Shown piece by piece: positions 1-9,175 of a DNA stretch of 64,000 nucleotides (its first letter is position 1; each line of letters opens with the position of its first letter). Under the pieces are notes generated by a model. That model ran no database searches, had not been told where the DNA came from, and saw only the letters and a program-made list of their open reading frames with translations. The DNA is from Tyto alba (taxonomy: Eukaryota > Chordata > Aves > Strigiformes > Tytonidae), in contig NW_024881301.1 in NCBI RefSeq assembly GCF_018691265.1, positions 9,003,752 to 9,067,751 on the forward strand, in the 5' to 3' direction. A program made the position numbers and the translations under genes.

Positions 1-893
1 AACAACGTTTAACAGACAGGGCAGGACAGTGAGAAACATTACCAAATCTTGAGAACACCTTCCCCCTGCCCCTCCATTCTTCCCAGGCTCAGCTCTGCGC
101 CCAATATCTCTACCTCCTCCCCCCAGCAGCACAGGGGACAGGGAATGGGGGGTGCAGTCAGTGCTGCTGCTTCTTCCATCTTCAGTGGTGGGGGAGCTTC
201 TGGAGCTTCTTTCCCTTGCTCCAACATGGTCCCCCTCTCACAGGAGACAGTCCTCCACAAACTTTTCTCCAACTCCCTCCCAGGGGCTGCAGCACTTCCC
301 TCACTGCTCCAGTGTGGGACACCAACTTTCTACAACTTGTGTCCCTGCCATGGGATGTAGCCCTTCCTGAGCTGCTCTGGAGTGAGACATCCCCCCCTCT
401 GCATGCTGCAATCCTCCCAGTGCCGAACTACAACAGTGGGGGCTGCTTCTTCCCACAGGGTCCTGGCCTCCTTCAGGCATAGACACCTTAGGTTTTCCAT
501 ACAAGGCCCCTCACAGACCATATATCAGTGTCTGCTCACCTGTAGACTTCCATGGGTGGCGGGGAGGGGTGGGGGGGTGGCCCTGTTGTCTCACCACAGG
601 ATACAGGGGGGTCTCTGCTCCGGCACACCTCCTCCCTCCTTTCTTCCTCCGTTCCTCCACTGACCTTGGTGTTCACGGAGATGTTGCAACTCCTCCTCAC
701 AAGTCCAGCTCATCTTCCCAGGTCCCTTCTTAAATACATTATCACAGAGGTGAAACTGATTGGCTCAACCTTGGTGCAGAGGTGGGTCTGAGTTGGAGCT
801 GGGGGAGCTTTGAGAAGCTTCTCCCAGGAGCCACCACTGTAGCCTTCTCCCCTGCTACTAAAAACCCCACCACTCACTCAAACCCAGAACACA
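1..893 (-). mobile_element. Endogenous retrovirus LTR (partial, avian ERV type)
   Basis: The minus strand from 893 downward begins with TGTGTTCTGGG and runs through GC-rich promoter-like sequence to a TATA-type box (TATTTAAG, 736-729). It continues with repeated short blocks around CTCCAGCATGG-like words and a purine/pyrimidine-skewed stretch to the window edge. This order and wording match a very common avian LTR family as I recall it. The 3' part, with its poly(A) signal, and any internal retroviral region lie outside the window, so a solo LTR cannot be told from a provirus. Open frames here (for example 39-272, minus) are by-products of base composition. No retroviral gene is visible. The exact family name is uncertain. 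Confidence 0.7.
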
Positions 894-1849
894 AGCCATA
901 GACCTCACTGATCTGGTTCCCGAACTGCAGGCTGACAGGCCAGCTCGACCTGGTCCTGACTTCATCACCACGGACAGTCTGACAGTCACTGGTCTGTGTC
1001 TGACCCTGGTCCCTGTCACTGGGCCAGACCCTGCCCTCAGAGCTGTCTCCTCACCATGACCTTGTCTAGCAACCTTCTCAGCTGACCCTGGCTGCTGCCC
1101 CCAGACCTGTCCTGCCAGATGTGTTATCAGTTCCTGGTTCCCCAACCCTCCCTGCACCCCTGACAGTGCCCCCGATGCCACCGAGAGGATGAACTACAGC
1201 TTGCTAACAACATGATTTTCTGGGATTTTGATCTTTACAGCTGAATTAGTGCAGCACAAATAGAATTAGTACAAGAGGAGCCAGGAACCTCTCCACTCTA
1301 AAACCCACTCCTTCATACAGCCACTGCAAGGTCACATGTACACATGTGCTGCTGTGCTGAGCAAAAATACTGGTTGCTTACCACAGAGCAAAATGGGAGC
1401 TGTGATAATTATCCCTGGGCTACAGGGGATACCAATTTCAGCAGCCCTGCAGCTCTCTGCAGACCACATTGTCCAGCCTACATTGTTCTGCACAAATGTT
1501 ATCCAAGTTGTCTCATGGAACTGCAGTGTGCTCCACGGAGCAGCATGGACTTACTCTTTGTGCCTTGTTTCTCTACCTTTCATATGGGCAATCACGATGA
1601 TGGATGTATTCTTTCATATTTCTCGCTGATGTGAGAATATGAAGTTTTAGCAGTTACTCTCCTAATAATAATTTAAAAATCAGTTATTTCCAGATTGTTC
1701 ACAGAAATTGTGTGTGGGAAGAATGAACCAGGGAGATAAGGTGAAGGGAAGCAAATTTAGTAGGGAATATCTGAAATAGATACCAAGTAATTTTTAGCTG
1801 TAGTATTTAACTTTAGTGAGAAATGCAAAGGAGTTTTGGCACCAGCTCC
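894..1849. other. Unassigned sequence next to the LTR
   Basis: Bases 894-1200 are GC-rich, with CTGACC/CCTGGTC-like words repeated irregularly, and may belong to another old repeat. Bases 1200-1849 are AT-rich with no gene I can support. A downstream ENOSF1 exon would be expected somewhere here or beyond the left edge, but nothing alignable was found with confidence. Confidence 0.4.
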
Positions 1850-1964
1850 TAAGGTCATGCAGTAGTTGCATTAAACAAGCAGTAAATAGGAAAAAGCCGA
1901 AAGCATTTATACATATACTAGCATGTCCTCTGGTTGCCACACAAATTCCTAGTGGTGCTAAGGC
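1850..1964 (-). pseudogene. ENOSF1: ENOSF1 pseudogene exon (ALxPLGIxxAT segment)
   Basis: After a good acceptor (TTCCTTACAG, ending at 1965) the minus strand reads ALAPLGICVAT, closely matching the ENOSF1 segment before the third metal ligand. The following GEQ motif is replaced by RGH, so the metal-binding Glu is lost. Similarity then breaks up. A weak block resembling the FKQLLQA region returns near 1870 after apparent insertion. The lower boundary is approximate. Confidence 0.65.
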
Positions 1965-2589
1965 CTGTAAGGAAATAACAAACATTCAAGATTTGCTTCT
2001 GTTTTTTAATTCCCAACAGAGTTACTCAGTAGCATAAAGGATGGAATAACAGTTGATTCAGCATACTGTTTTCTACACATTTTATAGAAAATGTAACACA
2101 TGTTATAAAAGTTTTTATTGATTTTTTTTTTCCTGCTTTCTCTGCTCTACAAGCAATGTAAAGAATTATATAGCAGGGTGTGTGAAGCAGTAAAGAAATG
2201 TGCATACTGTACATCTGGGATTTCAACAGTGCTGCTAAGTATAGTGTGTTGGGAGCACAAGTTCTGGACTGAACTCTCTATTTTACTGGAAACTACACAT
2301 TTAAAAAAAAAAGTCCATTCACATTTCATACTAAATGTTGGCTGCCTTCCTCAGGCAGGCATTACTGTCCTTTTACATGTTTATTTAAGAAACAAACTAT
2401 TTCTTTAAACTTAAAGAAATAGAGGTGCAGAATGTGTGTCAATGTCCTGTAGCAAATACATTTAACAGTACTCTGAATAACTAGTTCAACCTGAACTTGG
2501 AATAGGTGAAGGAATAGTATCAATATTACACTGCAGTACTGATTGGAGTCACTGTATTATTACTGAAATAAAAAAATTAGCTCTCCAAC

Positions 2590-2735
2590 CTTTGAAATGG
2601 TGGCATATCCCATCTGGACATACATATCCTCATCTGGAAAAGCTGGCTCCTTAATCCATGAGGGTTTAAACTCGACTGGTTTAGTGATCCACTCTATTGC
2701 TCCTTTATTTCCCATTGTTGGTTTGCATCCAGCAT
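2590..2735 (-). pseudogene. ENOSF1: ENOSF1 pseudogene exon with frameshift
   Basis: The acceptor TATCCCCAG precedes a segment reading MLDANQQWEIKE, which matches the ENOSF1 DANQRW metal-ligand region. A one-base loss then throws the frame into a TAG stop. Past it, in the next frame, the sequence reads IEWITKPVEFKPSWIKEP and ends ATISK before a degenerate donor (GTTGG). The first Glu of the family's EEP motif, a metal ligand, is Lys here. A 12-base expansion lies before ATISK relative to the human protein as I recall it. Confidence 0.85.
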
Positions 2736-3835
2736 CTGGGGATAAGGAAAATAAGAATCAAATACACTGAAGAATTCTATTGACTTTTTTTTCTGTCAAA
2801 CTCTCATAAAGAGAGCTGCAAAACTGACATGAAGTAGAAATTCAGGAAATAGAAAGGAAATGAAAAACTGGAATTACTATTCTGTCTGTATTGTACTTTT
2901 GGCCACACTTACACTGAGTTGCAATGACTATAGCAATATCCAGACTATTTTTGAACCAAGCAGATCAGGAGCTGTATGAAATAGAGCAGAGTATTCTGTG
3001 GGAATGAGTATATCTTGGCAGCATATACTCATATGCACCCTAAAACATGGACATGGCTGCCTGAAATTTTCAGCATAAAAGCTTCTTGCAAAAAAAAAAA
3101 AAAAGCAGTCCTTTAAATAAGATGAGTTTCTCAAGCAGCTCTTCTCTCCCACACAAGGGAGAATTTTTCTCCCTTCAAAAAGTGAAACATCTGAAAATGA
3201 CACCACAGTTTCTCTTCAGGCTCTTCGGGTCCTTGCCATCCTGTATTCACAGAGTTCCCCGTTCAGCATTTTATGATATATGGCATCCCATGAAAACTAT
3301 GCTGCACTGCAGCACCCAAAGTAGGTCAGCAGCTGTGGCATGTCAGGGAACACATGGGGCAAAGAATCCAGCCCATAGCAGTCAACAGAGTAACATTTCC
3401 AAATCAAAATGTGTGATTTCCATCTAATTATTCCTTTTAATTCAAATATTTTAGTTTGAGAAACTTCTTTTCCATTTTGTTTTTGACCAAACATTGGTGA
3501 AAAAATACTAACAGGCTTTCCTCTGGAAGCCTCCCCAGATATAAAAGGAACTTTAAATCTTCCAGAAGATAATTCTGGAAGTGGGGTTCTTCTGCAGACT
3601 TGAATGGAAGATCTGGCACAGAAATACAGGATAAAATTCTTAGTAATACGTCTACTTTGGTGATGTACAATACTGCTCTCTCTTGATATAGATCAACATT
3701 TATTGTCATCATTATTCGGGACTTGAAGAAGGAAGAAAAAAGTATTTTTCAAGAAATGTATATAATAAGAGATATTTCATCTAATGTTTTTAAATAGAAA
3801 AATAACATAGTATAGTAGCAGAAAATGATATTCAC

Positions 3836-3958
3836 CATTATTTTGTCTGGGCTAATCATTTCTCATATAAATCTGAATCTGAAAATATTATCTTGCAGAT
3901 CTGCACCCACCTTTACTTTGAATCTAGATGCATATTTGGAACAACATATAGATTACTT
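3836..3958 (-). pseudogene. ENOSF1: ENOSF1 pseudogene exon with two stops
   Basis: The 123-base segment lies between an AG acceptor and a GT donor and is in phase with the next exon. It contains RFKVKVGADLQD, the catalytic KxK region of the enolase superfamily, in perfect form. Codon 2 is TAA (3955-3953) and a later codon is TGA (3865-3863), where the human protein as I recall it has Arg in IIRDMIGP. A CGA-to-TGA change would explain the second stop. Length and phase otherwise fit ENOSF1 well. Confidence 0.88.
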
Positions 3959-4805
3959 CTGAATGATTAATGCAGCAGTAAACTGGAGGCCATAAACCAG
4001 AATTTACAATTTCAACAACACTGTCTTACAGAAAGAACTTCCTTATTACTTCTCTTCCCTTGTGAGTAAACTTCATCCTACTCTGAAAATGAAACAACAA
4101 TGTTTTTCTCATAAATCAGTGGAAAGACGTTTATCTTCATTTGTGATTAGCCCTCAGCTTTACCATACCATTACTGTTTTCCTGCAATGCAGCATTATGC
4201 AGTAGTAGAAGGGGGGTGTCTGAGGGATATACATAAGCAAAGTCATCACTGACTATATTATTGACCTGGAGGAGTTAGACAAGAACTAGTCCATCGCTTC
4301 AAAACATAAAACACAGAAGAATAACACTCAATACAAGTGTTTACTATGTGTTGTCCAGCCCTCTCTCAAGGCCTATCTGCATAACTGTAAGCAAGGTTAC
4401 ATCAATTATACTTCTCCAGATAACTCTACCACACTTAGTCTAGAATAATATTAATTTACACATTTTCAGAATAAGAATAAGCTTTTTGTTTCTTTCTGGG
4501 AGGTAGCAGAAAACCATCAGAAAATGAGATCAGATAAATTAGTAACATCCAGCTGAACCAAACTCATCAACCCAGCTAACTGTAATATATGATATATTTT
4601 TCTAATACAAGTATGAACATCCTATGACTCGGCAACACTATTTCTAGATATAGCAAGGTGTATATTTCCCAGAAGATAAATCCCAGCTGTATTAACTAAA
4701 TCTGACATCAATAAACTGTTCAGAGCTTTCATAATATTTCACAGAAAGCCAAGCACATGCAACTCTCTCTGGCAATAAGGATGCTGTTTTATGAAGGAAG
4801 CTAAA

Positions 4806-4862
4806 GGCCCTCTGCTGCTGACAGTGTCAGAGTATCCCTCAAAGCCAAGGCAACCAGAAGTT
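4806..4862 (-). pseudogene. ENOSF1: Possible ENOSF1 pseudogene exon (SCAWLGYSDD segment)
   Basis: The acceptor TTTCTTCTAG is followed by a stretch that can be aligned, with several small indels, to the ENOSF1 codons for TTSCAWLGYSDDTLKQ. The clearest parts are TTGGCTTTGAGGGATACTC and the following ACACTGTCAGCAGC. The frame is not kept. Its position between the neighbouring exons is right, but the similarity is weak. Confidence 0.4.
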
Positions 4863-4940
4863 CTAGAAGAAACCAGCAATTATCAAACTTTTGATGTTTG
4901 TGAGTATCCCTGTGTGCATACCAGTGATTAATAAAATGAA

Positions 4941-4985
4941 TATGAATGAATATATATTCATATATTTTATATATATGAATATGTA
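4941..4985. repeat. AT-rich simple repeat
   Basis: An alternating TATATTCATATAT-type tract inside an ENOSF1 pseudogene intron. It is low complexity with no coding sense. Confidence 0.75.
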
Positions 4986-6505
4986 CATAGGCTATTACAA
5001 ATTACTATCAGCAATCAATAATATGGTATCAGTCAATAGTATATCAGTCAATGATAGCATCAATCAGTATTGTAGCACAACCAATAAGAGCAACAGCCAA
5101 CTAGCTATATACTATTACAGATTACTACAGTTTATCATTAATGAAGCAAACTTATTAACAATATAACAGCAGATATATTTATGATAGATCACTTGTATGA
5201 ATATATATAATATCAATATGAAGTGAATTAGACAGCTTTCAGAAGGGGCCAAGACATCCTAAAAGAGGGGAACACATCCCAGAGGGGGACTAACCATCCC
5301 TGAAAGAGGGGAGGACAGTCTGAGCCAATAACACTGCAGGCAGAGTCCCACTTCCAAAATGATCTGCATCACAGACTCTAGTATCAGCGAGGCATCCCTG
5401 GGGAGAGCCCAAGAGCTCAAAGAAAGTTGGTGTGGGATTCAACCAGGAAGTTCTCAGAGTGAGAGAGGCTCCATTTTGGATAAAAATTAAGTCCTTTTTA
5501 TATCACAGAGACGTAAGAGGGAGTAGGACATTGAGAAGCCATTAGTTGCTGTTAATTTCTATTTTTCACCTGTAACAGCCAATAGATGATACTGTTTTCT
5601 GTTCTTTCACAGCAATTTCATTTTTTCAGGCTGCTTTCCACCTTCTTACATGATAAACTGCCCTTACAGTCCCTTGTTTCGTGCTTATCAGTGGTATCTG
5701 TGGATATCTCTGTTTTCTAGGTACCCCACCTGCACTTCAAAGAAGCCAGATGCAATTTTCAAGGATGTTTCTTAATGGTTCACATGCCTAGTCTCCGGGC
5801 TTGCAGTTCCAGGCTGGCAGCTCTTTTTCTGTCAGTATTTTTGAGCAGATAATATCTTTTGTTCAGTGATTTCCCCTTCTAACTAGGCTGCCTTTCTGGC
5901 TGCTCACATCACTGCCTAAATAAGTTATTTTTATTATCCAGTAACATGCTAGGTATATGAGATTTGGCTCCCAGATCAACAGCATATTCAGTAGGGAAGT
6001 GGCTAAAATATTAACATCTCCAAGAAAGATGAAGTCAAGAGAAGGGCGTACAGAAAAACACCTGATAAATAGGTCTAGGCAAAAATATTTTCTTTCAGAA
6101 ATGCCAGAGCTCCAACAAAATTACTCTGAAATGTTCTGTCCAATTTCACCACTAAGCAGCGTGCAGTTGCTACAATTTTCCATCCTGCAAAAATTAAACG
6201 TGTGCAATCTCCAAGAACTTGGTGATGCCTGTACTTTATTTGATATTTTAAAGCTAAATATATGTATAAATTACTGCAAAATCAAGACCAGATGTGCAAA
6301 TGAGGGCAACCAGGAGCAGTCAATCTCTGAATTACTGAGCATTCTTATATTGAGATCCCATGAGCATCACCTTTCCCTCTTGCTTGGCTCACAGAGCATT
6401 CAAGAGTGCAGCTATGGCCAAGTTCACAGCACCCTTCTCTGGTGCAATCTGTTGAGCAAACAAATGTACATCCACCAGTGTCATCCACAGTGGTTTGATA
6501 CTCAC

Positions 6506-6595
6506 CGATGTCTGTTTCTGTTAAGTGATATTTTGTTTGCCAGAGATTAAAAGACAACATTGTTGGTAACACAGCAAGAGGAAAAGTCACCGGTA
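6506..6595 (-). pseudogene. ENOSF1: Possible ENOSF1 pseudogene exon (HLATAAVLNAVWDLW segment)
   Basis: Acceptor TTTTTTGCAG and donor GTGAGTATC frame 90 bases whose translation contains FPLAVLPTMLSFNLWQTK. The spacing of Leu, Ala, Leu and Trp matches the ENOSF1 segment HLATAAVLNAVWDLWAKQ, and the end resembles LLVDMD. It follows the convincing 6819-6934 exon by only 223 bases. Identity is low and the first codons seem deleted. Confidence 0.45.
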
Positions 6596-6818
6596 CTGCA
6601 AAAAAGGAGGAATCTATAATGGTTAAAAAATACAAAAGAACTAGATGCTGAAATATGTGACTTGCACCAAATACCCACCTGGAACTCTCCACACTGGCTT
6701 GCCTTAACACCAATCATGTTGTTCCCTATTTCCAAGAATAATAATGGAAATATTTTGTGAAAATGCACAGCTTAAATGTTTGTTACTATCCTTTTTACAA
6801 CAGCGCCCCCAGTCTTAC

Positions 6819-6934
6819 CCAGCAGAGTTGCCTGTCACTGGTGAGCTCTCTGTAGAAGCCTCCAAAGTTGTTGACAATTTCTCCCATGTCTCTATTGACC
6901 ATGTGAATAAAGAAAGCCTTCACAGCACATATGA
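6819..6934 (-). pseudogene. ENOSF1: ENOSF1 pseudogene exon (VxCAVxA...RGFYRQLTSDxQL segment), open
   Basis: Between acceptor GTGCCTTGCAG and donor GTAAGACTGG lies an uninterrupted 116-base exon reading VICAVKAF, then NRDMGEIVNNFGGFYREL, then TSDRQLCW. This matches the ENOSF1 region around KDLKDIVGDFRGFYRQLTSD in length and phase. No lesion is visible in this exon, although the gene is broken downstream. Confidence 0.85.
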
Positions 6935-7814
6935 CTGCAAGGCACAGCAGAATTTACTGCCTCGGTACAGCAAGTGTCTGTAACAGAATGACTGTGGGCC
7001 TTTTCCTCTGCAGGTACTTCGAGAAGTAACATTTTCCATTGGTCTATGAATTTGAAGTATCACTATGGAACCATTCACTTTGCACCCAGATCTGGGTGGC
7101 CACTGTCAATTTAGTTACATGGCCATGTTTCATGTTATACTTGCCTGTTTCCAGATGCTGATTCCTTCCTCAAAAAATGAATAATTACAAAGCCTTTCAA
7201 GATGAAGAGTTGCTCCTGTATCACCTCCCACTCCACAGAGGAAGAAAACAACCACCCTAGACCAACAGTCCAGAACACTGTTAAAGAGACAGAGGCCGTC
7301 AGATCACATCTCCCCTGAGGAAAACAGCATTTCCATAAATGAGAGAGCCTTTACACACCATCCCTTTCAAACAACTGCTGTACCTCCCAGAGTTGTTTTG
7401 GTGCTAGCAGTCACATTCAACTTCTCATTTCCTCATAAGGCATTCTATTTCTAGTAGTGAGACAATGGCAGTTGTGGTTCAGCTGTTTCAAGTCCCCAAG
7501 ACCCAGGGCTAAGCCTGAATTCTGTTTTTTTTCCAATCTCACATACCACTACTCAACATCTACATATATTCTCAGCAAGGGTATTTGTTAGGGTAAACCT
7601 CATGCAAATCATGTCTAGCAAACTGCTGAGTGTCGAAGGAAGGATAGTCACAGTATGAAGCCTCATGCCAACCATCATTTTCTTTAGCAGCATGGAATAA
7701 AGAGAGTCTTCAGAAATATGAGACTGTGAGTCTAATTCTGTGAGGTCTCTCCCTTGTTCAGGGTATTTGCTTGAGATCTGAGAAACCAGTGTCTGAACCT
7801 CAGTTTCGTAAGAA

Positions 7815-7895
7815 GCTTTTTGTGTGATTCTGGCAAGAAACTTGACTTGCCTGTGTCTCAGTTTATCTGCTGTTCCTACCTGCACTGTGGGAAGA
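7815..7895 (+). mobile_element. MIR SINE relic
   Basis: The plus strand reads GTGTGATTCTGGCAAGAAAC, then CTTGACTTGCCTGTGTCTCAG and TTTATCTGC. This follows the MIR core consensus (tgtgaccttgggcaagtcac, cctctgtgcctcagtttcc) with scattered substitutions. Boundaries are approximate. Confidence 0.6.
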
Positions 7896-8469
7896 ACATC
7901 CCATCCCACTTTACTTGGATGTGATGAGTCATGTACTACAGTGGCTGAGGTCATCTGTGTAGCTAGGCAGGGTATACCAAGCACACTTCACTCGTAATGA
8001 TGGAAGGATATTCAGCATCACATATTATAATAGACCAGGTGATCCACAGACTCTAGTCTTAGGCTGACTTAAGATAATGATTTATCCTTAAAGATGCTTA
8101 AAATAACTCAGTACATACTTGCCAGATTGCTAAATGATTTAAAAAAAAAAAAAAAAAAAGTAGACATTTCTGTAAGAAACAATTGCAAAGGTAGGTTGAA
8201 GGAGGAAAAAGTGTGATATCATCAAGTCACAGGTTTTGTGGGTGTTCAGATGATTGCTTAGAGGGTTTCGACATATTCATCAGTGTTAGTGAAACACCAG
8301 ACTTGAGTGTCAAAGAAGGAATTGCTCACTCTGTGGTCTAGAGCACTGACTGGCTGAAAGGGCACTAGAGAGCTCTTCTAAAGCACTGCTGAAAACCAGT
8401 TATGTATGGAAGTTACACGTGGTATGAGAAGGGAGCAACGAGAACCGCAGAGAAACTCCCATGTATGCT

Positions 8470-8760
8470 CACTGGGCACTGCTCGTAGAACACCACTGCA
8501 GCCACGTCCTGTCGTAACAAACTGCTTTGCCTAACAAAAGCCTCCTGCCCGCCTGGCCGTGCCTGCCACGGTGTCCGAGGTGCAGCAGCCCGGCGAGCTG
8601 GGAAGGCAGATGCCGCTCACAGTCGCTGCCATCCTCAGAGGCCAAGGTCGAGCACTTACCCACACGTGGGCTGTCTGCGTGGTGGCTAGCTGCACCCCAG
8701 GGCCACCTGGGCTAGCCCCAGGCTGAGCATGCCAGGGGCTGGCAGCGTTTCCCAGCTCAG
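8470..8760. other. GC-rich, CpG-bearing block
   Basis: About a dozen CpGs sit in an otherwise AT-rich region. The minus strand has a splice-donor-like GTGTGGGTAAGTG near 8660. No protein match was recognised. It could be a relic CpG island of the dead ENOSF1 promoter or a repeat. Confidence 0.35.
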
Positions 8761-9034
8761 GCTCCATGCTGTCTGCACATAATGATCGATACACTGGCTT
8801 TGTGGCAGCCAAATTGCTGTGCGGGGCCCACAGGGTTTACCCAGCTTTTTCTGGTTTTTTTTTGGAGTAGCTCAGGTGCCCATTGTGGGGCATAATGGGA
8901 AATTACAGGAGGCTTTTCTTAGGAAATCATTTCTCCCAGATCAAGGCCAGGAGTCAAGGTTGGCAGGTGATGCTAAAAGCTGCTCATCTGAAAGGAAATT
9001 CCCAGTAGACCAAATGCTAGATTCCAGCTGCTGC

Positions 9035-9175
9035 TTGGTCATGGTCTTCAACTTGATCCTGGATGAGTCAAAACACCTCTTCTCCCCTTGCCTTAGTTAG
9101 TCATGCAGGGATAATGAAACTGATCTAACTTGTGAAATGTTTAAGAGTGAGAAACGCTATATATTAGGGAATAAG
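9035..9175 (+). mobile_element. MIR SINE relic (amniote type)
   Basis: The plus strand passes from a CTTGATCCTGGATGAGTCA block through GGGATAATGAAACTGATC to a GAAACGCTATATATTAG tail. This is the order and spacing of the 3' half of MIR (ggggataatgatactgacc, then aaagcgctatataagag). It is much clearer than the copy at 7.8 kb. Confidence 0.75.

Larger units (their letters stand above)
1850..6934 (-). pseudogene. ENOSF1: ENOSF1 pseudogene (decayed, introns retained), partial
   Basis: Six segments in the right order and on the same strand as YES1 resemble consecutive exons of ENOSF1, the enolase-superfamily L-fuconate dehydratase that neighbours YES1 in other amniotes. They lie at 6934-6819, 6595-6506, 4862-4806, 3958-3836, 2735-2590 and 1964-1850. 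Three are convincing: 6819-6934, 3836-3958 and 2590-2735 keep exon length, reading phase and long matches. The copy is broken by two in-frame stops in the 3836-3958 exon and a one-base frameshift in the 2590-2735 exon. Two of the three metal-binding acidic residues of the family are also gone. Because introns remain, it is not a processed copy; its syntenic position suggests the ancestral gene itself died. First exons, one middle exon group and the 3' end are missing or unrecognisable; the 3' end may lie beyond the left edge. Confidence 0.78.

Noticed and set aside
39..272. Minus-strand open frame in the LTR
   Set aside because: Similar frames recur wherever this avian LTR is present. It shows no retroviral protein motif.
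1391..1640. Possible last ENOSF1 exons (ICPHAGGVGLCE and EYVDHLHEHF regions)
   Set aside because: Only scattered words match on the minus strand, with no frame or splice support.
4941..5220. AT-rich imperfect repeats with direct repeats of ATCAGTCAAT type, considered as an origin or array
   Set aside because: Irregular spacing and low complexity in a vertebrate intron; no array or origin structure.
5957..6550. Open frame of 197 residues on the plus strand
   Set aside because: It has no recognisable domain, a biased composition and overlaps the ENOSF1 remnant on the other strand. It is most likely chance.
7553..7984. Open frame of 143 residues on the minus strand
   Set aside because: It runs antisense through a MIR relic and matches no protein family I know.
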